Shown one piece after another: positions 34,728 through 45,854 of a DNA stretch of 64,000 bases (its first letter is position 1; each line of letters opens with the position of its first letter). This DNA is from Ophioderma brevispina. Its lineage: Eukaryota; Echinodermata; Ophiuroidea; Amphilepidida; Ophiodermatidae. The stretch spans positions 49,059-113,058 of the forward strand of contig JAMKCH010005360.1 of the NCBI GenBank assembly GCA_023653785.1, written 5' to 3'. The position numbers and the translations under genes were made by a program. Below the pieces are notes generated by a model. That model searched no databases and was not told the origin of the DNA. It saw only the letters and a list, made by a program, of their open reading frames with translations.

Positions 34728-35010
34728 GAATGGCTGGTATTCTGTAAGAGACTACTTTAGACCTGGGTTTAAACCAGGGTTATCCTAACATAGGGGACCT
34801 TTTTTTCTTATAAGCATACTCTAAAAGTATGCCTTACCGGGTGAGAAAATTCCTCATGGAGGGGCTGTCCAGCCCATCCAGAGGAATTTTCTCACTGTTA
34901 CATTTTAACTTTCACAGTAATGTTATAGAAAAAAGGTTCCTCTCTTGTAGGACTAACCTGGTTTAAACCCAGGTCGAAAATTAGTCTCCCTTTCAGAATC
35001 CAGCCAATTC
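34728..35010. mobile_element. 283 bp foldback MITE at the 5' edge of a RASEF intron
   Basis: Tips GAATGGCTGGTATTCTG and CAGAATCCAGCCAATTC are inverted. Inner arms pair too: GACCTGGGTTTAAACCAGGGTTA with CTAACCTGGTTTAAACCCAGGTC, and GAGAAAATTCCTCATGGAGGGGCTG with CAGCCCATCCAGAGGAATTTTCTC. Arms are over 100 bp. GTTTAAAC is itself palindromic. The element sits in the RASEF intron 34707-36607, close to the donor. Confidence 0.88.
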
Positions 35011-35429
35011 ATTACCCAAAGGAGTGAATTATAAGAAATTTTTTAATGAAGTTAATAATAAATAAGTTTGAAAGGGCACCCTTTGCTAACCCTATGCACA
35101 CACACACATTTTCTATCCTACTGTGAATAATCATTGATGACAACATTAATGGTGGGTTCTTACTTTATCGGCAAATTGGCAGCTGAGCGTCGGTAATTAC
35201 AACTGTTTGCAGCTGTTAAGAGCAATCACTGCGTGTAATAATTGAACACTGTACATGTTAATATTGCAAAATGTACCGTGTTTTAGTGTTAATCAAGCTT
35301 ATTACTTCATATTGTGTCTTCATTAAACTCTAGCCCTCACATTCTTTCCTGTATTGTGACCAACTTGGTCTCATGCATCATTGACTAATACAGTGTCAAT
35401 TCATATGGTATTGACCCCTATGCGAACTT

Positions 35430-36320
35430 TAACCAAGTTTTTCAAGGAGGTCAAGTGATGTTTTGTTTTAACACGTTGAAGTGTTAAATAACTGTTAGCC
35501 ATATCATTAACACTGCTATTTAGAGTGGGGGGTTCCGTAGTACCCAACATTTGATTTTTTTTGCGATTTCTCGGTTACGCAATCAAATTTTTCAAAGAGT
35601 TTTTTGCTAATTGTCTGATTTATGAATACACTTCTCCTGATACAAAAAAAATTTAAATCCGTCCACGGCTTCATTAGAATAATTAGGTTGGGTCCTTAGG
35701 AACCCCCCCCCCCCGTGGGCACTAACGGAAGTGAAAAAATCAAGTATTTCCTAAGTAAAAAAAATTTTAAAGTAAGTAATCTTGGGATTTATTTGCTTAG
35801 ATATATACCTTAGGAGGTAATTAATTAATAATTAATAATACTTAAATCAAATAACCTTTTATATGCTGATAGCATCAATTTTAATTTTGTCATGCCGTGC
35901 TCTTAACTGTGTAAGTCTATGGGGAAAATAAGACGATTTTGAAGTTTCTGAGAAAAATACAAGATGGTATAAATTTGGCTATATTTTGCAATGATTATTT
36001 TAATTGGTTATTCTAGAGTAGATATAATGAATTATTTTGGTTCAAAACCTTATATTGGAGTTGTTGAGGATGGAAATGTGCGAACCACTCCTTTTCGAAG
36101 AGTGACAATTTCAATTGGCCATAGGTCATAGGTCAAAGGTCGGATTTTCATTTTTATTGTGGGTATGTGGTTCTTACGTGACCCCCATTATTTGTGTTAG
36201 TGTCATGATCAAACTCCCACGGGAAAGTGGTTATCTGGGTTGGGTCCCTATATAGAACCCCCCCCCCCCTTGGGCACTAACGGAAGTTTTTTTAGCTTGG
36301 GCACTTAAGTGTTAATATTC
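35430..36320. repeat. C-run repeat with GGGCACTAACGGAAGT
   Basis: Two near-identical blocks (CCCCCC...GTGGGCACTAACGGAAGT at ~35702-35733 and CCCCCC...TTGGGCACTAACGGAAGT at ~36251-36280) lie within one ~900 bp AT-rich segment. It begins with ACACGTTGAAGTGTTAA and ends with CACTTAAGTGTTAA. The ends are weakly inverted. Related words (CACTTAAGTG, CCGTTAGTGCATAA, long C runs) recur at 41430-41450, 49741-49805, 60140-60190 and 61228-61255. It is probably an old non-autonomous element family. Confidence 0.5.
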
Positions 36321-36607
36321 TCAACATATGTTTCGCATACATACGAGGGAATGGATGCCATGATATTTTAATTTCAAGTAATCTTACGTCAAATATGCAT
36401 TTCATTTTAATAGTGAAACGTTAACTTCTTGACGACCGCCACCATTCTTCCTGCTCATTTCTGCTCAAGGGTCCCCATAATAGACAATAGTTTGACAATT
36501 CTTGTTTTTCATTAAATAAGACCTATTACGAGAAATGCTAAAATATGTCATCCCAACTAACCTTATAAGCCTATAAACAAATAACCAAGTGTTATTATTA
36601 TTTTCAG

Positions 36608-36676
36608 TGAGAAGACACCTATTCAAGATTTCATCCATGAACAACAGAATCTGAACAGACAAGTCAAATTACTCCA
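36608..36676 (+). CDS. rasef: RASEF coiled-coil exon B
   Basis: Between TTATTTTCAG and GTAAGT at 36677, the frame reads EKTPIQDFIHEQQNLNRQ then VKLL, ending in CA (phase 2). The first base completes a codon begun in the previous exon. In vertebrate RASEF, as recalled, the matching stretch is ...[20 protein letters not shown]: the asparagine-leucine-x-arginine-glutamine motif and the LLQ end coincide. The number of residues from the SEL of exon A to this point also matches. It is part of the long coiled coil preceding the variable linker. Confidence 0.85.
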
Positions 36677-36851
36677 GTAAGTTTGATTTAAGCAAAGGTA
36701 GATAATCCTCAATATGTTCATTTTATCAACCTTCTTATACCAAACACCATGTCGTAAAAATATGATTTTTCCACTATAAATCGTTTTATCAAATTTATAA
36801 AATTCACACAAGCGATGCTCGCGTTTACATTAAAATATTTTGTTTTATCAG

Positions 36852-36918
36852 GGAGGCAAACAGAAAACTTCAAGATACCAATGACGAACTGAGGGCCCAG
36901 GTGGAATATTCTCGTAAG
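36852..36918 (+). CDS. rasef: RASEF coiled-coil exon C
   Basis: The acceptor TTTTATCAG gives G, which with CA makes Gln; the frame then reads EANRKLQDTNDELRAQVEY and SRK, ending exactly at a codon before GTAAAT at 36919. ANRKLQDTNDELR corresponds to ANRKLHDSNDGLR of vertebrate RASEF, the most diagnostic block in the gene here. An earlier donor at 36914 would leave a stop after joining to the next exon, so the 36919 donor was chosen. Confidence 0.9.
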
Positions 36919-37035
36919 GTAAATTGACCTTAGTCCGAACTTTATTTAATTAGTGAAATAACGAATGCCCGAATGCTATTTTGTTACCCATCATAAGTGC
37001 TTTATTTGATCAAATATTTCATGTTTTATTAACAG

Positions 37036-37130
37036 AGTAAATCACGGTCTGGGACTCCAACTAGACGTGCAAGTCAACAAATGGTTGAATATATGGACGA
37101 AGTTGCCGCCGAAGCTAATGCTTTAGAAAG
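37036..37130 (+). CDS. rasef: RASEF exon after the coiled coil
   Basis: Acceptor TTATTAACAG, donor GTAAGA at 37131. It encodes SKSRSGTPTRRAS then QQMVEYMDEVAAEANALE, ending AG (phase 2). The start is Ser/Arg-rich, a possible basophilic-kinase target (RRAS), and is followed by an acidic helix. This is the beginning of the poorly conserved linker that separates the coiled coil from the Rab domain in RASEF; the assignment rests on splice phase and continuity rather than on similarity. Confidence 0.8.
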
Positions 37131-37773
37131 GTAAGAGAACTATTGATGACTATTTATAAACGTTTATTACAATAGATGAAATACGATTGGACAAAATCAT
37201 GCATTGATATTTAACATTTACGGTGCGTATGTTAATAAGCGTACGCGATGTGCTTAGAGCATTTACGTGCGATGTGAATTGATTTATTTTACTGGCGGGT
37301 GTGTGCATTTTTTGTGTTAGAAGCATGTGGATTGGATATCATGATATATTTAGATTTTTTGTAAAAATGTTTGCTTAATACCGTTTATGAATTAGGTTTA
37401 TGTCTGTAAATTTTAAGTTCCTCGTGCATTGGCAAAAATTATATGCACTTGCGCCAGTTTGACCAGACTTATCATGGCGCGTGCATTGATTTTTTGCCAA
37501 AACTAAAAATATTCAGCCATTAACCTTTAATTAAAGCATTAGGATTATTTCCATTAAGCTGACTACAAAACTTATCGTCAGAGTCCGAAGAGAGAGAGAG
37601 AGAGAACAAAATTGTTGAGTAGATATTGTACGTAGAAATAAAAATCATTTTAATGGTTATAACCTAAATTAAAAAATAAATAAGAACTTTTCATCTTACA
37701 TGGTCAGTGCAAGTGTTATCATGACTCGCTTAAATTTCAATGGCTTTAAACTTTCACAAAATTATTTGAACAG

Positions 37774-37912
37774 AGATTACCAATACCGTAAGAGGCGGAC
37801 CTATAGCTTACAGCTATCCAATGATTCTGACTTGTCTGCGGTATCCGGGTTATCGAGAAGGCAATTTGTATATCACCAAACTAATTAGACGGAGACTATC
37901 CTGATGATGTTG
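37774..37912 (+). CDS. rasef: RASEF linker exon with one frame break
   Basis: Acceptor TTGAACAG joins in phase to the previous exon and reads RDYQYRKRRTYSLQLSND, then SDLSAVSGLSRRQFVYHQTN to a TAG at 37886-37888. Shifting by one base after the TAG restores an acidic frame (DGDYPDDV) that runs to donor GTAAGT at 37913. A single missing base near 37887 would make the exon continuous. The residues are polar, as expected of a disordered linker. No homology to vertebrate linker sequence is claimed. Confidence 0.6.
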
Positions 37913-37984
37913 GTAAGTTGGAGGACTCTTTAATGTTATAACAAAAGTGAGCAAAGGTATTGTAAAACAAGGACTTACAGGAGC

Positions 37985-38165
37985 AAAAGAAAGAGGAGCC
38001 AATTTGGGTTCCGGTGTGAAAGCAACTATAGTCCGGCAGGAGCCATAGTCCGGGCTCCATAGACGATAACGGAATAAAGCATGAAACTAATGTTGCGCTA
38101 AGAGTCAACAGAATCGAGTGCCCCATTCTTTACCGTTGTAGCCGGACTATGATTACTTCTACAAC
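37985..38165 (+). repeat. Dispersed foldback repeat, copy 1
   Basis: It contains GGTGTGAAAGC, ATAGTCCGGCAGGAGCCATAG, GGGCTCCATAGACGATAACG, GAATAAAGCATGAAACTAATGT and GCCGGACTATGATTACTT. TATAGTCCGGC at the start pairs with GCCGGACTAT at the end. The same ordered blocks occur at 43860-44090 (+) and 61580-61770 (-). Confidence 0.8.
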
Positions 38166-40130
38166 CGGTTTCTAAAGGAATTTGATTATGCATATTTAGC
38201 GTTTAACACAAATGTTAGCAATAGAGTATGTTGTTAATTTTCCCATGTTTATTTAATTTCGATAGAATTGACAAGACAAGACAAATCTGAAACAGGCTAC
38301 TGAGACCATTGACTACATACAGGCCTAGCAGAGTCACTGAACACATATTTCATGCATAATATAAACAAGAACCCACACGTGCATTCACGCAAAAGCAATC
38401 GCACACACAACCTAACAAAAATAAGCATAAATATACTCCAAAAAAATAACAATTGACGAATAAGGAAGACCAGATTTGCCATATTTCAACATGTCTCTGT
38501 TCGTGACTACAGGAAAGATAAATAACCAGGTTTATAATATTAACTGCAGTGTTCTTTACGCAATTTAGCCCGCCTTAAAGATGAGTATTCTTACCAGGGT
38601 AAGTGGTGATTTGAGTGACAAGCACACATACACAACATAACCATGATCACCAGAATGAAGAAGCACTCCATTGACATGTTTTAATCTGCTGTGTAGTGGT
38701 GTACTATACCAGGCCAATTCAAAAATGATTTGTCCCTTAAGAAAATCCACAATTTAATTTAAAAAAATGAATAAATTTAAACCCAACTCATTTGCAGACT
38801 CATATGTTTTTGAACAAATCCCTATGCTGAGTGCCTTTCGCCGTGACTAAATATTTTGACCTGTCACAGAGACTGGTAGTGTGGATTGAGAACAAGACAT
38901 AAAATAAATTGTAGACGATTGGGACGGTCTCAATATTTGGGAAAGTCTTTCGATGTTCTGCCTGGCACGGAGCACTATTACAAACAGTAATAAAACCCGT
39001 ATACATAATCCATGAATATATCACTGTCAACGGATAACAATGTTTGCCAGATACCACTGGGTCACTTTGCGAATCTTCCTTATTGTAAGACGTCATGTGT
39101 ACCGTGTAAAGTTAAAATACAAGAACCGCTTTAGTTCTCATTATGATAAGTAAGTTTCTGTTTAATCATAATACCAAAGGAGTTAATTTTCACGAAAAAA
39201 TATACGTTTCAAACAGGAATATACAGTTATGTCATTACGAAGTGAAAAGTCATGTCAATGTACAATATCTGGCTTATAACGGAGATATCGTTATGTGCGC
39301 CGGTGGTTGAGTAATAAACATTGGACAATTCCATAGGAATGTCATAACCTATCGCATGGAGGGCGTGAACACGAAGAAATATTGCTGTCGAAAAAGGACA
39401 TAAAGATATAATTCCGGTTCGTTTTAGCCTGTTTTCTACTTGCAAAACTTGCAAAGGTATAAGCAACAAATTGTTGTCACTCTGATTTTTCAGAACGGGG
39501 GTAAATATGTTTGATAATTTTGATGGTTCCGACCAAGAGTTTCAATTTCGAAACGTCGCAAAGTTCTGAACTTTAAGTTGAATTTTCCAAATGTGAAACT
39601 TCAGTGTCATTTTTTATCGATTCTTCTTGTACCTTCCATAGGGGAATGACTATGGATTTGTCCAGATTACCCAATTGTATCCGTTGACAGGGGGAATGCA
39701 TACTTTTGACAAACATAAATGTAATCTTTACGCACAGAGGTGCATATAATTAGACACCATTAGACATCGTGTACGCGAACGTTCAGAAACTGATAGATAA
39801 AAAGGGGTTCCACCACATTTCACGCACACGCTGGCGTTTGCATAATATTCAATGCATGTAACAACGCTTGGTGATGTTATTAGGGGGATCACATTGCAAA
39901 TTGGCTGAAGAAATGAGGGGGATTACGGCAACATATAATACTTTTTGGTGTGTGGAAATATGAAATTATGTCACAATAACCATGGTTATAATAACATACA
40001 AGAATGTCTGCGAGAAGGTGTGTGTCAAGAAAATATTTAAGCGTATATATTGAAGTTCATCCTTATATTTTCTTTTAAAATCAATTTTGGTGATGCGAAA
40101 AATTGGGATTTTTATTTGCTAATGACAGAC

Positions 40131-40316
40131 TAATTCGCCGTAGAAGTGCCACGTAATAGGACCCGTTGCCTCAGCAATCGGTCCAAACAAATCACAAGGC
40201 TTATAGCGGGAATTTAAACTTTTCATTGTGTACCATGTGTCCTGTGCCCTGTGATTTGTTTGGACCGATTACTGGGGCGACGAATCCTATTACGTGACAC
40301 TTCTACAGCGAATTCC
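40131..40316. mobile_element. 186 bp near-perfect palindromic MITE-like element
   Basis: The left arm AATTCGCCGTAGAAGTGCCA, CGTAATAGGA, CAATCGGTCCAAACAAATCAC, AGG is mirrored by CCCTGTGATTTGTTTGGACCGATT, TCCTATTACGTGACACTTCTACAGCGAATT. Arms are about 72 bp with a ~40 bp loop. Its structure matches the other small foldbacks in the window but not their sequence. Confidence 0.88.
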
Positions 40317-42049
40317 ATTAAAGTTATTGTAATGTGACTGCTGTGTATCTGAGACATGTTCATTCCTCTTCCATTTAGTTGAGATATTTCTGCACTTTGC
40401 ACCTGACATATCAATATCTTCAAATATTCATGTAGAAGACAAAACAAAAGCAATGACATATAAATTGTAAGACAAACCTCTGAGCCTCGGCTATATCTGA
40501 GCGTGGGCATTATGTGCTCAAACTATGCCAAGTGAACGGTGATTTAAGGTGGTGATGTCATGACTGGGTCTCAACTAACATTCAATTTAAAAAAAACATT
40601 GAAATTTCATTGCGTACTGACAATTTCAGTCAAAAATTCTGCAGATGTACTCTAATCATTCAAGATGTTTTCAAATAGGGAAAGAGGGGAGTAGGGGGCT
40701 GAAGTCATATATCCAGGGCTAAATATTTTTTTTAACATACTTAATCTTGATAAATAAAATGAGTAAAGAGTGTGCACTGGAAAACGAAAATGTAATGATC
40801 ATTAAACATAATCAAGAAAGCCAGCAAATATAATATTCTATAATATAATATTCTATAACACCGCATGTGAAGGGTCATAAGACAACCCCAAATCAGCAAT
40901 AAAAATGAAATTTGTTATTTTTGGCTGCAAATTAGGAGCAAAACATTGTTTTCAAAACCAGCGAAAATTGGGCAAAAAGACGGAAAATTCAAACGAGCCT
41001 TGCGCTTACATCAAACTTATTGAAAACTTATTTATGTTGATATCTACTCTAGAAGACCCAACTTATATTTAACACAAAACCTGCAGTTTTAGCAACGTCT
41101 ACGATGAAATTGTTGTTTTCAGCAACACATAAAGGGTTGGTTTTAATATTTTAATGACCATTAAATAATTGTTTACTTACATGTACGTGTGAACATGTCA
41201 GCAAAAAAATTGTTTTGGTTCTTTAAATTAAAAAAAAATATTCAACGCGGGGGTCCATGGGACCACTACTAATTAACTCATTAACGGCTTGGCCGATTTA
41301 TATATATTGTTTTGGTATGAAAAGAAGCGCATTTAAAAGTCAGACAATTACACACACAAAATCGGCGCAAAAAATCCCACTCGAAAAGCAGCCAGCGCGA
41401 AAACAATTTTTTTGAATTCCATAGGAACCCCCGGTCACTTAAGTGATAATGCAACAAATATCAAATCAATCATCTTCTGAAAAGACAACAATGAAGTTAG
41501 AAACAATTAAGGGGGTAATTAACCAGTTTTCTTTTTGAATAGCTATTTTGAACAACTGTCAGCGATAATTGTTATTGAATGCGACATGAAATTAGTTGAC
41601 ATAATTAAAAAACCGCAGTAGCAACGGCGCTAAATATACTACGATATTGTAGCAAGCTAATCATCACCCACGATCAATATTTCTATTGCTTATGCTAGCT
41701 AATTGATTGCTTTTGAAATCCAATGAGCATAAACAATACCAGCTGTTGCTTAAGCAAATCTTGAATAAATGAAAAATAATGATGTTTTGTTGAACCTAAT
41801 TCACAAGCTACTCAATTGTATTCGTTTTTATTTTCATTTTGCTTATTTTTTTTCAATATAAATGAGCGGTTTCCAAATTTCCACGGCGTAAATTTAAAGG
41901 AGCAATATACACTAATTTTTTGTCACCATAAAAGATATTTTTTTTCTAGACCAAGAAAAAATGTACTCAAACTTGAATCAGCTTATTGGTGTTATTATAT
42001 TAAATAGTACATGTGGAGTTGTCCATGTTGAGCTTGGCAAACGGAATTC

Positions 42050-42600
42050 ATTATCGGATTAAAAGTCACCATTAAATTAAAATGTCACCGACAGGTGTGT
42101 CGTGGAATGTCATCATGAATATATCAGGTATCTTATTTCTGACATGCACTAACCTATGTTCCTTGTTCTATAGATGATGTGACCTATGACGTCACTTGTT
42201 GACATTCAGGACGTCCTCTGTTGTTTTCTGGCAGGCAAAATATTACAGTAGTTTTGGGACAGACCACATAAAATATGGTTATAGATTTACTTGCAGAATC
42301 TTTCATGATCTAAATTGGTCACAAAATGCAGCTGGTAGCATTAGCTTATTATGCTTGATAAGAAAGTTAGTATTATTTAATTCGAAACAAAAGTTACAGC
42401 AAAAAACAGAATTTCCCCATGCAAAGTATAGGTGCTTTTGCCTGCCAGTTTCTCTCTTACACCAACAGGGGGCGCCATAAACATAAACAAATGTCACATC
42501 ATCTATACATGCGGACATTCCACAGCACACCTGTTTTGGACAATGGAATTTGAATGTGTGACTTTTAATAGGAAAATGAATTTTGTCAGCCAGGTCCAAC
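42050..42600. mobile_element. TIR element, copy 1 (GTGTGTCGTGGAATGTC family)
   Basis: The left arm (ATTAAAATGTCACCGACAGGTGTGTCGTGGAATGTCATCATG, 42074 on) is inverted at the right as CATGCGGACATTCCACAGCACACCTGTTTTGGACA then AATGGAATTTGAATGTGTGACTTTTAAT (to ~42572). The interior is about 400 bp. A relative with the same arms lies at 44325-44615. The 175-codon minus-strand frame 42303-42830 overlaps the interior and right arm and has no recognised domain. Confidence 0.72.
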
Positions 42601-43326
42601 ACGGATTCTCCCATACAGTCAGTCTGGAGGTCACGCGCCAACTTGCGGTATTTTCTTGTACAGGAGAAAGCGATAAAATATAACTGTGACCTCAATCTTG
42701 ATTGTTTTGAAATTTGGATTGGGCGGTGAATTTTGGTTTTAAATAAAACAAAGGATCTATGAGCTTGATGAAATTTTTCACCTATATTGTCCGTACATAT
42801 TTTCAGATTGCTTATGACGAGATGAATCATTTACAACACTTTTCAACTACATTGATCCCTTTGTATGATTGATCCGTTTTTATCGCCAAAGGGACCCTCG
42901 GGACAAGTTTGATGTTGGAACATCAGGAATTATTGGAAGTGAGGATATAGTGGTTGATAAAAATCATGTTAGAATTTAGTTTAAGGGGGTGCATGGAACC
43001 ATATAATCTGCTAGGGACTAGTAAATTCAACTCGGGTATATAGGTCAAATTTGGCTTTGGAATTCCACAACATTTAAGGTAAATTTCCGTTAAAAGTTTA
43101 GCCTCCCTTGAAAAATAATAAAAGTAAAAAAAACTACATACCACAACAATTGTTACTCCAAGGTTGATTTTAATAAAGGATATTCCAAAAATCACGTTCA
43201 AACGATTTGATTATGATAAAAAATATAAACCTAGTCTTGCCATGGCATCGGGTTAGAGGAAAAAACCCTTAAAGATCTTTCCACTATCCATTACCATAAT
43301 AGTTCATGCCATGTGCTTTGTTCCAG

Positions 43327-43473
43327 AGTTTCGGGAAATTTCGACCACTCCGTGACCCCACTGGAGCTGGACTCCGAGTTGGAAGCTCACGGAATAATCC
43401 TAGATGATTTCCATCAAACCAGAAGATTCAAGAAGAAACCCCCTCCTGGTCCACAGAGCAGTTGGTTTGCTAG
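43327..43473 (+). CDS. rasef: RASEF linker exon (acidic then basic/proline-rich)
   Basis: Acceptor TTTGTTCCAG (or the AG two bases later, which fits the phase of the previous exon better). The frame reads VSGNFDHSVTPLELDSELEA, HGIILDDFHQTRRFKKK and PPPGPQSSWFA, ending AG before GTAGGG at 43474. One open frame covers the entire 49 codons. Composition is linker-like: an acidic hydrophobic patch, then a Lys/Pro-rich patch that could bind an SH3-type partner (inference). No direct homology is claimed; placement is by order and strand. Confidence 0.68.
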
Positions 43474-43859
43474 GTAGGGGGATGAGAGTTTTGTGGCTTT
43501 TGTAGTACATGTCCTTACCGTATTTTTCCCGTGATATAATGTCGCTTAATTTGCCCTTAAATGGCTTTGTGAAAGCCGTCTTTATTGTCAATCGTGTCTT
43601 ACCCAATACTCCGAGTGTCTTAAGTTTGAAAAAAAGCCGAGAATGTGATTTTTTTGTCACAGCCGAATAAATTCAGCATGTTCACGTAGCAAACATAAAC
43701 TTCCGGGAGAAGGAGAGCTATTCCAATATTAATACAACTTTTACTGAAGGGTTGTCCACAAAAAATGGTGCAAGGGAAAAAAAAAAAAAAAAGGGAAAAA
43801 TCTTAAAAATTAGGGGGTTTTCACCAAAATAAAAAAATAGCGACCTATATGACGTAAAT

Positions 43860-44090
43860 GACTATGGCTCCCCGCGGACTATATCTTTATGCTTCACACC
43901 GGTGTGAAAGCAGAATATAGTCCAGCGGGAGCCACAGTTGGGGCTCCATGGACGATAACGGAATAAAGCGTGAAACTAATGTGGAGTGAAAGAGTCAAAC
44001 TGAATCGATTGCCCTATGTTCACTATGGTGCCGGAATATGAGTCGACGGACCATAATTACTTATTCGTAATAATGCTGTATTGACAATAC
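43860..44090 (+). repeat. Dispersed foldback repeat, copy 2
   Basis: It opens ACTATGGCTCCCCGCGGACTATAT, whose complement ATATAGTCCAGCGGGAGCCACAGT follows about 50 bp later, giving a hairpin. It then continues GGGGCTCCATGGACGATAACG, GAATAAAGCGTGAAACTAATGT as in copy 1. It lies in the RASEF intron 43474-45274. Confidence 0.82.
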
Positions 44091-44324
44091 CATGAGACAA
44101 ACTGTCAACATGTCACACACTGCACGTGACGTCACATGGTTGGTAACCAGTTTCATTATTTTCCCATCTAATTAGCAACTTTTATTGTAATAATGTCAAT
44201 GTATGGAAACACCATTTCAATGTGATTCTATCACATATGTAACCCAAACTTAGCTGGGGTTTAATTCCTTGAATGAAATCTAGTGAAATACTTAAAGGCA
44301 ATCACGGGGTCTTTATTATCTGAC

Positions 44325-44615
44325 AAAACGACGCCCATTGAAATTCAAATGTCATAGACAGGCGTGCTGTAGAATATCATCATGCATTGCATAGTGTCAA
44401 ATATTGTATGGCTTTATTAAAGTTTAAAAGAGAAAATTGCCAATGGTAATAAGATTTCTTGGGAGGAATCTGTAAATATTTTTTACTAGGCTAGTAAACA
44501 TGTCTATTTACTCTCTGTAACCTGCTAAAGATGCTTGGTCTATTCATGACATTTTACAACACACCTTGTCTTTAAACAATGGAATGTGGAACGAGGCGTC
44601 TTTAATCAGATAATG
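44325..44615. mobile_element. TIR element, copy 2 (GCGTGCTGTAGAATATC family)
   Basis: The left arm ACGACGCCCATTGAAATTCAAATGTCATAGACAGGCGTGCTGTAGAATATCATCATG is inverted at the right as CATGACATTTTACAACACACCTTGTCTTTAAACAATGGAATGTGGAACGAGGCGT. The interior is shorter than in the copy at 42050-42600. The same intron also carries TGACGTCA at 44127. Confidence 0.72.
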
Positions 44616-45274
44616 AATGACAGAGGGGTCAACGTTAGATGCCTCCCTAAGACTTAGGCTATTCAATAATAAGTTAGTCCTACTTAACCGATTGACCAGT
44701 TCAGGTATTTTTGTTTATAAATATAGACCGACTGTGACACATAAACTTATCACGCGGGGTGCCACAAATAAAGGATGGTAATGTACATTAATTTGTGTAT
44801 CCTGAAATTCCTTAAATGGCCCATTTCCCATTTCAAAAAATCACGGGCTTCGGACCCTTTGGTGTTGTGTTTCGGAGTGTGTTATGAAACCCAATGACAT
44901 AATAAATGCTTTATTTTTTTGAAAACCTAAACCAACCTCAAATCGGCACCACGGCAGTGGTTTTGAAAGGTAACAACCCAGTGGTATCTCAACGGTAAAT
45001 AATTAGACAATGGACATATAGCATTTGTCAAAAAGGTGGTTAGGACATTGGCAACAAGACCCAGCAAATCAGGGTGAAAAAGCGCTAAAACGGGACACAT
45101 TGAAGGGGATATGAATTTACAACTTTTAGGTGTGTGTGCAAAAGTATTTATCCTAGATATGAAAGGCGTTCTGTTAACTTTTGGTGGTCGGAGGGTGTTG
45201 CGAGTATCAGGTGATTTGCCTCTCCATTTTGATGTTTTATATTTATTCGGGCTTATATTCTTGCTTTCATTCAG

Positions 45275-45471
45275 CTGTCGGGAGACCCGCCACATCAGTC
45301 GGCATTCAAAAAAAACCACATGTACTGCGTGCCAAGCCAGAAGCACAGCACAAAGTACCGCACCCACTTAACCAGTAGTTGTGGAAAGCAAAACGACTCC
45401 CTTCAGGCGAGGTTCTTTCACCAAGAATCACGAGCGCCAGCGGCAGCAGTCGAAAACGGACTCTTCCTAAG
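45275..45471 (+). CDS. rasef: RASEF linker exon, frame-broken
   Basis: Acceptor TTTCATTCAG, donor GTATCA at 45472. One frame gives KPHVLRAKPEAQHKVPHPLN up to a stop at 45376-45378. A frame one base away carries PVVVESKTTPFRRGSFTKNH and ERQRQQSKTDSS and directly continues it. One missing C in the CC at about 45372 would join them. A run of eight A at 45307-45314 is another likely slip point, so the reading frame of the first ten codons is uncertain. The content is basic, Ser/Thr- and Gln-rich linker directly upstream of the GTPase domain. Confidence 0.6.
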
Positions 45472-45572
45472 GTATCAAATACATCGAGATTAATTGATTT
45501 TAATTGGATTTTCTGAGGTAGGTGGGTTATGGTTACAATGGACGATCTTGTGCAGGGAATGAACTAACCCAG

Positions 45573-45854
45573 AGTTTGAAGTGTAACCAAATAACCCTGT
45601 TTGCATGTGAGCATTGGGCTTCCGTTAAGATTCGGTTGATAAAGGCGGATTGCTTGGCCCTCAGTATATTAGGTCAAAAATATGAAAACAGGTAAAGTGA
45701 CGTCATTACAACTCGGGGATACAGCCGCGACAGGGGAAGATTTCTGTCCATAGCAAAATCTTACTTCAGGCGAGCTGACGGTGTTTTGCTGCTGTATGAT
45801 TGTACTTTCGAAAGATCGTTTATTAATGTCCGCGACTGGATCGAAGCCATTGAG
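45573..45854 (+). CDS. rasef: RASEF Rab GTPase exon 1 (G1-G3), damaged 5' part
   Basis: The 3' part, 45741-45854, is clean: [20 protein letters not shown] then [18 protein letters not shown], directly before GTATTT at 45855. This is unmistakable Rab45/RASEF sequence (vertebrate: [20 protein letters not shown]...). Upstream, [11 protein letters not shown], then GDTA, matches MKT...LQLWDTAG with the Trp codon and the GQE triad garbled. Before that, ITLFA...VKIRLIK and SILG mirror IVLAG...FLMRLCK and SATLG. The P-loop GxxxxGKS is not readable in any single frame and the exon is about 20 bases shorter than expected. The start was set at the AG after AACCC. Function if intact: GTP binding and membrane-traffic switching. 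Confidence 0.8.

Larger units (their letters stand above)
37913..43326 (+). other. rasef: RASEF intron (~5.4 kb)
   Basis: No further exon is recognised. It contains a copy of a dispersed repeat (37985-38165), a strong palindrome (40131-40316) and a TIR element (42050-42600), listed separately. Stretches at 38.2-40.1 and 40.5-42.0 kb are AT-rich with nothing else recognisable; 40850-41450 shares A-rich phrases and CACTTAAGTG with the C-run repeats elsewhere. Confidence 0.5.

Noticed and set aside
42303..42830. A 175-codon minus-strand open frame, Cys/His-containing.
   Set aside because: It overlaps the interior and right arm of a TIR element, matches no family I know, shows no zinc-finger spacing and has no counterpart in the sister element at 44325.
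44927..45367. 146-codon minus-strand open frame.
   Set aside because: It is antisense to the RASEF linker exon at 45275-45471 and adjacent intron, with no recognised domain.
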